A DNA stretch of 64,000 bases from Chrysoperla carnea (lineage: Eukaryota; Arthropoda; Insecta; Neuroptera; Chrysopidae): assembly GCF_905475395.1 (NCBI RefSeq), contig NC_058337.1, positions 93,242,368 to 93,306,367 of the forward strand, given 5' to 3'. The translations under genes and the position numbers were made by a program. The stretch's first letter is position 1. The number at the start of each line of letters is the position of its first letter. Below, one piece after another: positions 14,776 through 26,730 of this stretch. The notes below the pieces were generated by a model. That model saw nothing but the letters and a program-made list of their open reading frames with translations. It was not told the origin of the DNA and ran no database searches.

Positions 14776-15178
14776 TAGGTGAAATTTTGAATGCACATTT
14801 AGTTTGGATGACAATGCATTTATATAAATACACTTTTTTATTCTTAAATTAAAAATTTTAATAAAAAATACTTTTTAAGGGAAAAGCTTTTATTGTACTA
14901 GAAAGTAGAAAATAACTTTATCTTTAAGTCACCCATACCCGACTATTTATAAAAGGTTGAGGCGCTCAATATCAAGGATGAATCGAAAAGTAATTAGGCA
15001 TGTGGAGTAGATGAGGCGTTCCAATTCATTTTGGATATTTTAAATTAACCACCTCAAGCTTTTACAAATAATCGGGTATGAGTGACTTATAGATAAAATT
15101 ATTTTCTACTTTTTAGTATAATAAAAGCTTTTCCCCTAAAAAGAATTTTTTATTACAATTTTTTTTTTTAAGTTGAAA
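14776..15178. mobile_element. Family C palindromic element, copy 1
   Basis: Long inverted repeat with arms of about 135 bases (14831-14968 and 15046-15178). They share tactttttaagggaaaagct, agtagaaaataa and gtcacccatacccgactatt with their complements. A leader at 14776-14830 (gtgaaattttgaatgcacat) is shared with copy 2. The centre is not paired (aggcatgtggagtagatgag). Confidence 0.8.
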
Positions 15179-15980
15179 TTTCCCAGTGAAGAAAGTGGGT
15201 AACTGTTAGTTATTCATAATAAATTGATAATATTAAAATCCACATACATACCACTTATGCAATAATAATAATTTCAATTTGATGATTCAAGAATATTTTT
15301 ACACATTCATGCATACTTAATTGAAACTTTTATTGTTAATCTGACTAAATATTTTAAATCAAACCTACTTGTACTTATTAAAATTATCATAAACATAGCA
15401 AATTATTACAAAACTGAATTATTTATTTATTTTAGATTATTTATTTGATTTGTTTTATTATTTAACTCTTTACATAAACTTTAATGCATTATGAAAATAT
15501 TATTCACATAATTCACACTACTTTTGGCATCTTCAGCGGTCCCATTTTGTTCAAAAGAGCTGAAATTCATTATATAGGGATATTATGACAGAAGGGGTCT
15601 GATTTCAAAAATTAAGGCGCATCTGCTTTTTTCGGTGTATTTAAGGCATAATGTGTTAAAGATGTATCTTATGATTTGTCTAACCGAAAGAGAAATGGGA
15701 AATCCCATTTTAAACAAATGAGGAGGAACAACGACTTTAAAGATGGAACTCGGCTGTTCACTTGTTTTAATTAATAAAGCGTGTTTTCTTATCTTATCTA
15801 TTCTCATTTGCAAATTCGTTGCTTAAAATACTTGATTATCCCGTATTTTTTGGCCGATTTTAATTTTAATTTTACTTTTCGTAATCTATTTAACGGTAAT
15901 TTCATATTATGTTTAGAAAAAAAAAAAAAAAATTCATGAATATTCTTTATTCTTTTTATTTCTTATATTTTTATTATTAC
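15179..15980. other. Gene-free AT-rich DNA
   Basis: One motif-free short frame at 15583-15813 on the minus strand; not called. Confidence 0.6.
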
Positions 15981-16531
15981 ACATATATGCATATATGTAA
16001 TATGCAATGTATTCTAAGTTTAGTCCCAAGTTTTTAACGCTTAAAAATATTGGTGCTATGAACAAAATTTTGGTATAGGTGTTCATAGAATCACCTACGT
16101 AGTCCATTTTCAGTTTTCTGTCCGTCTGTCCGTCTGTCCGTCTGTCCGTCTGTCCGTCTGTACGTCTGTCCGTCTGTCCGTCTGACCGTCAACATGATAA
16201 CTCAAAAATGAAAAAAGATATCAAGCTGAAATTTTTACAGTGTATTCAGGACGTAAAAAGTAAGGTCGAGTTCGTAAATGAGCAACATAGGTTAGAGATA
16301 GAAAAAAAGTTCCTTATAAAAAAATAAACAACTTTTGTTTGAAACATTTTTTCGTAAACTTCACTGCTTACCCGTGAGGGTGAAAATTAGGCGTAAATTG
16401 TATAGTATGTATTATATGAGGATATCAGTGATGTATGTGTGACATGTATATATGTGTAATGTGACATAGTAATCAACGTCTATGCATGGTATTTCAACAA
16501 TTAACTCAGTCAATTGTTTGTTTTCACCTGT
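15981..16531 (+). repeat. Family A repeat, copy 4 (expanded octamer, internal deletion)
   Basis: Family blocks run from tttagtcccaagtttttaac to ggtatttcaacaattaactc and ttttcacctg. The gtccgtctgt run is expanded to about nine octamer units. The ggtcaattgggtcttgg ... accgttag block found in other copies is missing. It ends in a T run followed by a long AT microsatellite. Confidence 0.85.
16119..16190 (+). repeat. tgtccgtc octamer array inside family A copy 4
   Basis: About nine near-perfect units, with a c-to-a change in one (tgtacgtc) and a gaccgtc at the end. Other family A copies carry one to four units. Confidence 0.95.
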
Positions 16532-16567
16532 TTTTTTTTTTTTAAATTTATAATTTGTTGTTATATA

Positions 16568-16570
<3 letters not shown>

Positions 16571-16632
<62 letters not shown>
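16571..16632 (+). repeat. (AT)n microsatellite, about 31 units
   Basis: An uninterrupted AT alternation of about 62 bases, just downstream of the family A copy 4 tail. The 63-codon open frame across it (an I-Y repeat) is an artefact. Confidence 0.97.
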
Positions 16633-16635
<3 letters not shown>

Positions 16636-16639
16636 TTTA

Positions 16640-17925
16640 ATTAATAACAAAAATCTTCTAGTCCAACTTACTGTCAGCCTGAAAACGCTTGCGCTTGTGA
16701 TATGATAAAAAGACTTATTGAAGTTAAAGGCAATTAAATAAATCTATCTTAATATAATAAAAGTGATTAAATCATCGATACTCCATGATGGAGATGGGCG
16801 ATTCTTTCAAAATATCAATTCCTGAATTGAGCTTGAATTGGCTAAGCGAGCATCGATTCACTTAAAAATCAACTGCAATGTCGATTTTAAAAGTCGTAAA
16901 AATTGAAAAAGAAGAAATGTCTGAAATGAAAGATTTTTTTACAGTTATATTTGGCCCTACACTTTTTTAAATTCATTGTCTAAAACATTGCCTTTTTTAC
17001 CTACTCTTTTAATAAAGTAAATCCATTTTTGAAGATTCTTTACAAGGTCATATAAAAAACGTAAGAAATAATCATTTTGTGTATTCGCCTATAGGCGCCA
17101 CTATTCGATTCTTAGCCTGAAGGATCGATTCATGTAAAAACAAGACAATAAAGAATTAATTTGTTATACGTCGTGATTTGATTTTGGCAGAATGGATTCA
17201 AAATTTATAAGAGAAATAATAATAAAACTAAATTTACATTACTGATTACAGTACATACGCGTGTTAAAATCTTTGACAGAAATAAAAATAATGATAGACC
17301 GACCATATATTCTCTAAAAGGGTAAATTATTGACCTTTTTATATTTTGGTAATGCCAATTTTATAATGTTAAACTTACATAACACTTATACAGATACATT
17401 TAATTTGAGTGAAAGACAGTATTTTAGAAAGTCTAATTATATAAAAGTATCTCATAATAAGGATTAGGTTTATAATTTATAAAACTTTTAAAAAAATAAA
17501 CAAATATTAATAATAAACAATTAATCAATATTTAATTCGAGTGTAATTATTTATATTATTTTTAATTTAACAATACGTACACATAAATAAATATTTTAAT
17601 TTTATATATTTATGTGTAATTTGATTGGTGAACGACATCACAATGACGTTGTCACGATTTTAATTTTTTATTTTTTGTATTTTTGATTAATTAATATTGT
17701 AGCCGTACCTATACACATTGATTGTAACCATAAAAAATGGAAAATGAAATTATCGACATATATTAGTTAGAAATATGGTCATTGAATTATGGGCTTATTT
17801 GTCACACCCGTCATTGTTTTGTGATTTTTAATACTCAGACATATTAATTTCTAATTAATCATTCAAAAGTATTATTTTTTTAAGTGATACAAATGCAGTC
17901 AATATTACTAATAAATTACTAAAAA
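16640..17925. other. Gene-free DNA
   Basis: A slightly GC-richer part at 16780-17110 includes cctataggcgcc, but no ORF or repeat partner was found. Confidence 0.6.
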
Positions 17926-18630
17926 ACTTTTAACAAAAATAAAACCGACTTCCAAAGAAAAACTTTTCCAAAACAAATTAATATGCAGTAAAAAGTAAGA
18001 AACTAACGATAATATAATGTAGTTAATATAATTCTTATTTTTGGAGTCGGTGTCAGCCAAGGAAGAAGTCTGACAGAATAGTTTGCTACATTAACTTGGC
18101 TGACATCGACTCCAAAAATAACAATAATTTTAACCACATTATATTATCGTTATTTGTTTACTTTTTAGTGCATATTAATTTGTTTTGGAAAAGTTTTTCT
18201 TCTGAAGCCGGTTTTCTTTTTGTTAAAAGTTTTTTTTATTTTGTTATTTTTAGTAAATTTGAAGCACACTCTAATTTGTCACTAATAAAAGATTCATCGA
18301 AATCGGTTGGCGTTATAATGAGTTATTCGCCCTCTTGCCGCGATTTTCCTCATAGATGCCAGGGTCCAGTTCTGAGAACGGCATCCATGACGAAACCATA
18401 AAAGTCTTAAATTTGCATTAAGTAAATTTAAGACTTTTATGGTTTCCTCATGGATGCCGTTGTCAGAACTGGACCAAAATGAAACGGGACCACACGGGAA
18501 GCACCACCTTTCAAATAGAAAGAATAATCAAAATTGGTTCACCCAGTCCACAGTTCTGGGGTAACACACATAAAAAAAAAAATACAGTCGAATTGATAAC
18601 CTCCTCCTTTTTTGTTTGAAGTCGGTTAAA
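17926..18630. mobile_element. Family B hairpin element, copy 1
   Basis: The left part is a large inverted repeat with arms of about 137 bases (17926-18062 and 18094-18232). They carry accgactt, caaattaatatgcagtaaaa, cgataatataatgta and ggagtcggtgtcagcc with their complements, and only about 30 bases separate them. The right part runs to gtttgaagtcggtt at 18630, so the ends are themselves inverted (aaccgacttc / gaagtcggtt). There is no transposase ORF, so it is a non-autonomous MITE-like element. A second nested hairpin lies at 18365-18473. Confidence 0.8.
18365..18473. repeat. Nested inverted repeat inside family B copy 1
   Basis: Arms of about 49 bases (18365-18413 and 18424-18473) share tccagttctga, cggcatccatga, aaaccataaaagtcttaaat and their complements, with a loop of about 10 bases. 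In the other family B copy only one arm is present. Confidence 0.8.
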
Positions 18631-20753
18631 AATGACTCTATGTGGCTATTGAGACATCTATTCAAATTTCCATTCAAACTACGACACGCCAAAAATTTTG
18701 ATAATGTAGGTGTTAGAAGATTTGTGCTTGGTCATTTTTGTGTGTATTTAAAATATGGACCGGGAAATTTCTGATTACGTGAACAAGCTTAAAATTGCGG
18801 ATATCAGTTTCTAAAAATAAACACAAAAATAATTTGTTCACGGTTTTATTAGTTTGATATGTATCTATGTAACAGAATCTTTGAACGTGATTTTCACCCA
18901 CTTCAAAACGTCGGATTGAATTGAAACTTCGCACACTTATGAATGACCGATGAAAATATTTAATAAGGTTATTCGATTATCGTGATCAGGATCTTCAAGA
19001 TTAACGATTAGTTAAAAATTTCTTCAAGATTAACGATTAGTCTTTGATGGTGGAAGCGCAGATAACATTCCTTAATATTAGTAAATATTAGTTTAAAAAA
19101 ACTAAAAAACACGCTTTTCTAACTAGCTGAACTAAAAAGAAGAACATAATTTGTCTCAGTTCAAAAAATAAAAATAGAGTGATTAGGAAAAAAATTATTT
19201 TACTTTAAAAGAGCGTAGAGTGCTTTTTAAAATATTTTTTTTATTAACTATTATTTTTTTTATACATACGATAAAATGGGGTGTCCCTTTTTCCTTGTTC
19301 ATCATCCCGAAAGTTGCTACTTTTGTTGCAACTAGATGGAATTTTTTTTTAATAAAGCATAATTTTTAAATCGGCTATATCAACACTAAAATGCAGTGTC
19401 TATAGATAATACTTGAAATATCAAACTGAATCTGTCACAAACGGTAAGCTGACACTTAAATAAAACTTGTGTTTTTTTATATGGAATTTGGATAATAACT
19501 CAGGTGATGTAAAAATAATATTTACAATTAGAAAAAAATGTTAATAAAATAGTCCAATTTGAGGAGAACTTGTTTACAAAAAATTACGAGTACAACGTGA
19601 ATCTTAACCCGAAAAAATAAATGAATGAGGTCCATATTTAAGCTGATTTCTTTAAGAACTGTTTCATTCTAGGCAAAATTTTATGAACATTGTAATTTCT
19701 ATAAATATTACAGATATTCAAAATGATTGAAATTACATTCACATAATTCATTTTAATATTTTGACCCCAGATTAATATTAAAGCAAAGTTTCAGAAATTT
19801 TGTTATACGTTATACGTCTGATTCACTTGTTCGTTTCAGTTTTTATCCAACTACAATGATTGAAAAGTAATGGTTTGGGTCTTTATTATCACCCAACGTC
19901 CAAAGTTTTGTATAGCATAAATTATTAAGGACTAATATAATACAGTGTCCAAAAAATAAGGTGATACCTTAATAATTTTTAATTTCAGAAAGATATATTT
20001 TTCAGAAAGGATATTTCAGAGAAGATTAATGTTACTGCATATTCTGGAGCTCTTGATTAATGCAATTTTGTTAACTTAGCTTCAATCTGTACTTTTTAAC
20101 TCTACATACTGAACTATAAAATGGTATTGCAATTTTATCTTTTATAATAAAAATAAATTTTTTAAAATACTAAGGCAATTGTTAAAACCCATTCAAAGAG
20201 TTACTACCGTATATCACAAATAAATATAAAAACAACCATCCATTTTAGATATTATTATATTGTGACCATATCTGTTGGATTATAAAAAAATAAAATAAAA
20301 AATAAAAAAAACTACAATCAACTTATTTTATAAAACCAAATTTAGACTCATCCTAATTTGTTTTCAAATTAGTTCGTAATAAAAGAAATAAAACTTTATA
20401 ATAGTTATTATTTAATCATTTCGATTTTATCAATAAATATAGTATCTATTCGATCAGGTTTATTTTCCTGTTAAGAAAATGAAATAATTTTAGTGAGGAT
20501 TTTAACGAAACAGGTAAGAGTTAGAATTAAGTTGATTCACGCTGATTTTCAAGTCTCTATAACTGGTTTTCGCTTCAGTTTCCAATTCAACATACAAAGC
20601 AAAAACATTTTAATGTATCCTGTTCAACAGAATATTTTGCTGCAAGAAAGACCATTTAAAAGAAACAATTAAAAAAATATTTAACCCACGTCTAATGGAC
20701 TTACTGATTAAAAAAAATAACCGTAAAAATTTCAATTTTCTTAATGTTGGTTA
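18631..20753. other. Gene-free AT-rich DNA
   Basis: Contains the 29-bp duplication near 19 kb and otherwise nothing recognised. Confidence 0.65.
18992..19040 (+). repeat. 29-bp tandem duplication
   Basis: tcttcaagattaacgattag occurs at 18992 and 19021, separated by ttaaaaatt. Confidence 0.9.
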
Positions 20754-20997
20754 GCCGCCCAATTAGCCTAGTTGGTTAAGGCGTAACCAAATCCGTCCTT
20801 GGTATGCTTAACAAAATTAATCTAATTAATAGTTGTGATGGGCAGGTGTATTGCATGGAGGAGGTGCACTCAGCTTCTGAAAATGAGGAGCCGATAAATG
20901 AAGTTATCAGCGGAAAGGTGGTAAAATACATATATGGTATCACAATGGGCTCTATAACCTAAGTGTATCCTTTGCGGACAGCCAATGTAAGCTAACC
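20754..20997 (+). mobile_element. tRNA-derived SINE, type 1 (copy lacking the B box)
   Basis: This is the second copy of the SINE at 59987-60271, in plus orientation. The A box TAGCCTAGTTGG is at 20764-20775, and the body blocks GGAGGTGCACTCAGC, TTATCAGCGGAAAGGTGG and GACAGCCAATGTAAGC match in order. About 30 bases present in the other copy after GGTATGCTTA, including the whole B box, are missing here, so the copy cannot carry a complete Pol III promoter. No clear target-site duplication was found. Confidence 0.8.
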
Positions 20998-22925
20998 TAT
21001 CCGAATGTAACCTATAGTGTCTAGCCAATTTCTATTAAATTTTTGAAAAAACTGATTTTTCTATTTAATACTCAACGATCTTACAAGAACAAAAACATGG
21101 ATATTCATCATTTTGAAGCTTGGATTGCAGTCAAAAATTATCCATTGGCCACGTGAAAGATAACGCTCATGTAGCTCATGATGATTGCATAAGATTAAAA
21201 AGAAGGGCTTTTGTAAGCAAAACAGTTTGTCTGATTCTATCACATACTGATGAATGAAAAAATTAGATAACCACGCCCTTAAGCAAAACTAGAGTCAGAG
21301 TCTGAGCTATCTATATCGGAAACTCGATAACTAGATTTTTTGGTAATATTTGGAGTATCTAGGCTGTACCATATTCAATTTACCTGATGTTTTTCACAAA
21401 GATAGATCGATCATAAACTATGTTCTAAAATAGTTAATATGACTATTATTTTAATTACGAAAGGTAATTTATATCATAGGCCTTCATCAATAAGTAGTTA
21501 TAATAGATCTTAGATAAAACCCTTATAATTGTGTATATTACCATTTTTATAAAAAAATCAAGCGGCATAATATATCTGAAGGCTAAGATGACCTAAATTT
21601 CGTCCCTGATTCACTATTAACTATTTGATTAAATCTAGGTATAATTAAAGTGTTATTTATTACATGTTAACATACGATTTACAAGCTATTGAGACAACAT
21701 TTTTATTTCACTAATTATAACACCTTTGTTTAAGGTTATTCGGTTATATTTAACAAACTTAAAATAAAATTGAAACCATTTTTTTACAAAATTCATTTCT
21801 GGAATCTAAAAACTGATACTTCTGAAGTTCTGAAGTATCTTATTTTGTTAACCATAATCTAAAATAGCAAATATTGCCACTACAAAGATAAAAATTTTCT
21901 ATATTTCATTTTACTTGATGGAGCCATCCACGAAAATATATTGCTGCTCCGGGAAAAATCTTTTAAAAATTGAAAGTGTAATTACCATTAGCAATAGAAT
22001 GGAAAACCAGGCCTTATGATGAAATTTTTATCAAGTCCTTCACGACGCTTCCACCAATATATCTTCTATTGATATAGTGAAATAGGTACAGATCCTGCAG
22101 CCAAAAGTCGTAAATCTTTCATCATTTTCTTTAAACCTAGTAGGTTTTTTATAATCTGGACTATCAAATTCCTTTTTATACTTTTATAGAAACTGTCGAA
22201 GTAAGAAATTTCAATTGCGATGTACTACACATAAAAACCTTCCGGAGAAACTGAAAGACTCGCGATAAGTATATTTGTCTTTAATTAATTTATCTTTTTT
22301 GCCTTCCTGACCTATAGACGAGTTTATCTTATTATTTAATTCGTGGGTAGTTGTCGAAAAGATCCACTTAATTTAAATTGTGACAAACTTGCGTAGCTTT
22401 TGAGAAAATATTTCAAAGGAATTTTTTTTTGCCGATTTTCTTTTATTATAATGACTTCAAAGAAAAATTTTTTGAATCAATTTATGAAGTTTTTAATAAC
22501 TTCATATTGGTACACTCACGTATATAGATCCTTACTTTTGTTTCATTAAGAGGAGATATTAAAAGTTAAAACTTTCTATAGCTTCGGATTCAATTTTAAT
22601 TATCAGTTGAGCTGCCAAATTTTTGTTTTTCATTTAAATACTGCTAATTCTACTTTTATTTTCCTCTTTTTCTGAAAGCAACAAATTGTAGAAATTTTTT
22701 AAATTTAAATTTAGGAATTTTTAAAATTTATACCCTTTTTTAAAAATTTAATAACGAATAACATCCTAGGATGAATTTATATAGAAACACGAACTTTCAA
22801 TAATAATTTGTTTTAATTATTCCGATAAATTTTATTATAACTAATAAATTGATATTCATTTATATAAGGATATCTCAAAAACAAAAACATAAAGTGTAGT
22901 ATTATGTTTCACACGTCACCAACAA
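20998..22925. other. Gene-free DNA upstream of tRNA-Arg
   Basis: The minus strand near 21900-22070 reads, in one broken frame, a stretch with FVDGS, which faintly recalls the start of a retroelement RNase H domain. Stops and the lack of other motifs leave it unsupported. Confidence 0.5.
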
Positions 22926-22998
22926 GACCGTGTGGCCTAATGGATAAGGCGTCGGACTTCGGATCCGAAGATTGCAGGTTCGAGTCCTGTCACGGTCG
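22926..22998 (+). tRNA. tRNA-Arg, anticodon TCG
   Basis: A complete 73-nt cloverleaf. The acceptor GACCGTG pairs with CACGGTC and is followed by discriminator G. The D arm is GCCT...AGGC with the A-box TGGCCTAATGG. The anticodon stem TCGGA pairs with TCCGA around loop CT-TCG-GA. The T arm is GCAGG-TTCGAGT-CCTGT, with a canonical B box GGTTCGAGTCC. The anticodon TCG reads CGA and related Arg codons. No intron is present and CCA is not encoded, as expected of a eukaryotic nuclear gene. It is intact and probably functional. Confidence 0.97.
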
Positions 22999-23002
22999 AC
23001 TA

Positions 23003-23011
23003 TTTTTTTTT
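23003..23011 (+). terminator. RNA polymerase III terminator of tRNA-Arg
   Basis: A run of nine T residues begins five bases after the tRNA 3' end, the standard Pol III stop signal. Confidence 0.85.
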
Positions 23012-23353
23012 AAATTTAAATTTTAAATATTTATCTTATGTGATCTATTCGTTTAAGTGCATAAAATATGTCACATAAATTTTCAAATTTGTCAGTTTCA
23101 AACACACCTAATATTTTTTTTGTTTTTGTGTAGGTGTTATATATCTCCTTTTGACATATCAACCTTGAAATTTAACATATGATAAATGTTATGTATTTAC
23201 GTCTATATACACAAAACAATCACGTTTTGTATACAAATATGTAGGAGAAGCCTAAGATCGATAATGTTTAGAATTCGTTGAAATCTCTGATTTTGTTTTG
23301 AAATATCTTAGAAACACATAACTATTAGATATTATACATACACCTATTACACA

Positions 23354-23476
23354 TACACTCACTGTCAGAAAAAGTGCCACAGTTAAAACCATTCTAAGCG
23401 TACGCATCATATGTTATGTTATAATAGTAACACTTAGAATGTTTTAAAACGAGCATTTTTTGTGACATTGAGTATA
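23354..23476. mobile_element. Short TA-flanked palindromic MITE (about 120 bp)
   Basis: The left arm TA-cactcactgtcagaaaaagt-gcc...cattctaagcg and the reversed right arm TA-tactcaatgtcac...cattctaagtg are inverted repeats of about 46 bases. The element is bounded by TA on each side, which fits a Tc1/mariner-type non-autonomous copy. No coding region. Confidence 0.6.
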
Positions 23477-24865
23477 CATATTATCTATTCTTAGGTCTGT
23501 AGGAATATTCGAATTTCATTCATTACAGGCTTCAATTTTGTAGATAGCAAAATTAAGGAACACACGGGGAGTGCGAGTTTTTATAAATCTCTGAATTATT
23601 TTAAATTTTTATACCTCATTTTTAACTTTTAGGTACTTTTGGGCTATTCATATTTTGAAAACGGAAGAACACAGATATACTCATTTTTGGGGGAATGAAA
23701 ATACAGCCATGAACCTTTTCTATACCTTTTTATTTTTGGCACTGATTTCTTATCTTATTTTGTAAAAATTGTATAGAAGTACCGGGACAATTTCTTAATA
23801 GACACATTTCTGTTTTCAGATTTTAGTTGTTCTATCACATAAAACCCGAAATAGTACAAAACTCTGTTCGTAAAATTTTAAAATTACAGACGAGGAATTA
23901 TTATTTCGTCAGACAAATCTAAAAATTTGAGGCAAGAAAAATTAAAATCACTATTGAACAAAAAAAAAAAATAGTGCTAGAAAAATGTAGTTTTGAGGCA
24001 AATTCATGAAATTAAATAAATACTACAAAAGGTGTCAATTCCACCCAAAACCCTGCGATAGTTTTCCGTCACACTAGTAGTTTAATAGTGATTTTTACGG
24101 CTGAACAAGCCTCCTTTTAGTACTTAGTCAGCGCTGTGATTGAAATTTCAATATTAGGATCAAAATATTAACTTTTTTATACTTGAATTTACCAGGAAAA
24201 TTGAATTACAATTTAAAAGTTGAGTGTTGTAGGTATAAAAGTAGCATAGAAATGATACTCATTAGCCTTCAATGATTAAAAATTTATAAAACTTGTATAA
24301 ATATAAATATCCCGTTTCCTGCGATAGTTTCTACCATCTCAGCTAACACTCTGTGTGCTGTCGTAAATCTAGTATTTATCCTCCCCGCAGCCTCTATATT
24401 CAATTCGTGATATGTATGCAGAGGTGTTGTGTTATAGTTTACACCATGTTTTTTTCTACAATTGTATAATTGCTGGTTTATTTTTTGTTTGTAAACTATT
24501 ATTAAAACATTTTTATGAATATGGATTATTAAATTATATTCTATCATTTCTATTGTTATAATAATTAAGAACATTAAAAAAATTAACATTTCCAGTATTT
24601 AAAAGAATAACAAACAAAACCATTAATTACCATAAATAATTATTCAAGTATTTTTGTTTGAATGTCCACAAAAAAAAACTGAAACACGAAGGTTTTAATT
24701 TGATCAAGGTTAGATTTTAAGTAAGTGATACTCAGTTTTATTTCTTTTTATAAATGGGCTAGGTGTTTTCCTCGAATTCCGCTTTTCTTAAAATATATAA
24801 TTATAAAATTAGTTGTTATCAGCCTACTTCGCCGATCAATTCAAAGTTTTTAAGTCATAACAGGA
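23477..24865. other. Gene-free AT-rich DNA
   Basis: One 101-codon minus-strand frame (24284-24589) is AT-driven (Ile/Leu/Asn-rich) and lacks motifs; not called. Confidence 0.6.
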
Positions 24866-25460
24866 TAAAAATAACTTTTAACCAAAAGAAAACCGACTTC
24901 AAAAGAAAAACTTTTATAAAACAAATTAATATGTACTAAAAAGTAAAAAAATAACGATAATATAATGTAGTTAAAATTATTGTTATTTTGGAGTCGGTGT
25001 CAACCAAGGAAACAACTTTGATAGAACAGTTTGCTACATTAGCTTGGCTTACACCGACTCCAAAAATAACAATAATTTTAACTACATTATATTTTCGTTA
25101 TTTTTTTTACTTTTTAGTGCGGTTCGAAGTCGGTTTTCTTTTTGTTAAACGTTTTATTTATATTACGATTTTTAGTGAATCTGAAGTACACTAACTAATT
25201 TGTCACTAAAAAAGAATCATCAAAATCGGTTGGCGTGATCTTGAGTTATTTGTCCTCTTGTTGCGCATACTTAATGCAAATTTAAGACTTTTATGGTTTC
25301 TTATGCCGTTGTCTGAACTGGATCACACGAGAAGCACCAGCTTTCAAATAGAAAAAGAATCATCAAACTGGTTCATCCAGTCGAAAGTTATGAGGTAACA
25401 CACATTAAAAAAAAACAGTTGAATTGATAGCCTCCTCTTTTTTTGTTTGAAGTCGGATAA
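24866..25460. mobile_element. Family B hairpin element, copy 2
   Basis: Same layout as the element at 17926. Inverted arms at about 24866-25009 and 25041-25163 meet around ggagtcggtgtcaacc / ggcttacaccgactcc. A right part follows with aatcggttggcgtgatc, aatttaagacttttatggtt and cacacgagaagcaccagctt, ending at gtttgaagtcgg. No coding capacity. Confidence 0.8.
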
Positions 25461-25768
25461 AAAAAGTATTTACATTTTTGATGTTTACAAGGAAAGTTCT
25501 CAATGCTGGGGTATGGTATACCTTCGGCTTCCTAATTGTGTCTCTCTTTCTGATCAATTAACACTCAAGTTGAACTGCTAATATTATTCTCATTACGTTT
25601 ATTTAACATGGAAAATATACAAATCATTATAAATTTTTTCCTGTAAATGATACAAAATATTTTATAAATTTTTACACTTAAAATTGTTCAAATTACCCCA
25701 TGCTATTATTTATGGACTCCGTTAAAGTTGGTATTTTGTATTCAGACTGATCTGCATTGGATCAATCA

Positions 25769-25930
25769 GACAACCGAAAATAGACTAACTACGTGATTTT
25801 ATGAACACCTATACCAAAATTTTGTTCATAGCATCAATAGTTTTAAGCGTTAAAAACTTGGGACTAAACTTGGTATACCTTTAATAAATATAATATAGCT
25901 TGATATATTTCATATATACATGGTACAAAA
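25769..25930 (-). repeat. Family A repeat, copy 5 (5' fragment only)
   Basis: Only the gacaaccgaaaatagacta ... tatatacatggtac end is present, i.e. the taccatg-proximal 160 bases in inverted orientation. Confidence 0.75.
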
Positions 25931-26730
25931 ATAGAGAATGTTATAAGAAGAACAATCCTTATATTTGAATCAGCAGATATTCACAACGGATTTTCCTGAA
26001 AGTCCATATAACTATATCATCTGTTTGCAAACCACTTTGTACATAAAAGAAAAACTATGCGAATTCACAATTGAAGCTATAATAGTTTTTAAGCTGCCAA
26101 TAAATCACTTTAAAGTATTTTGAAATTTTGAAAAATTATTGTATTATGATACGATAATTAAACAATTTAGAAAGGATAGCGTTATCTTAACCTCAATCAG
26201 TATTCATACTGGTTTGTTGACATAAAAGAATATATTTTGTCTAAGATAATCAATAAACAGCCTACGTTACCTACACTTACAAAAACTAATTAACGATTAA
26301 AGTCAGGATTGTTGTAATTGTCCAAACGTAATTTAATCACTTCAAAAATATGTTTATTTATGAATGAATAATGAAAGTTCGATCGCTAACTAAAAATATG
26401 TCCTCCATTTTAATTAATCGCGATAATTTAAAAAATAAATCCTTTCCATTTTAATTACAAAAAAAAAAAAAAAAAATTGAATATACGCCACAGCCTCCAT
26501 GTACACAACATTTTTCAATGTTACTTTATTTGTTTGTTTGGCCTTAATTTTTCTCATTAACTATCGTTCTATACATGAGTGATAAATTCTTTTCAACAAA
26601 ACTTCAACAATACTATCGTTCCGATGAGTGACAACTTCTTTTCATACCATATGCATTAATGTCCCAATTAATTTTCCATTTTAATTCAATCCTTTCCCTG
26701 CGCTTCCACCGTTATGAAAAATTTGAATAT

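Noticed and set aside
18096..18401. A 101-codon open frame on the plus strand
   Set aside because: It lies on the right arm and body of family B copy 1 and is not preserved as a frame in copy 2.
21900..22070. Minus-strand hint of a retroelement RNase H start (FVDGS)
   Set aside because: Only one short word fits, the frame is broken by several stops, and no second motif supports it.
24284..24589. A 101-codon minus-strand frame
   Set aside because: Ile/Leu-rich from AT composition, no domain, no splice or start context that stands out.
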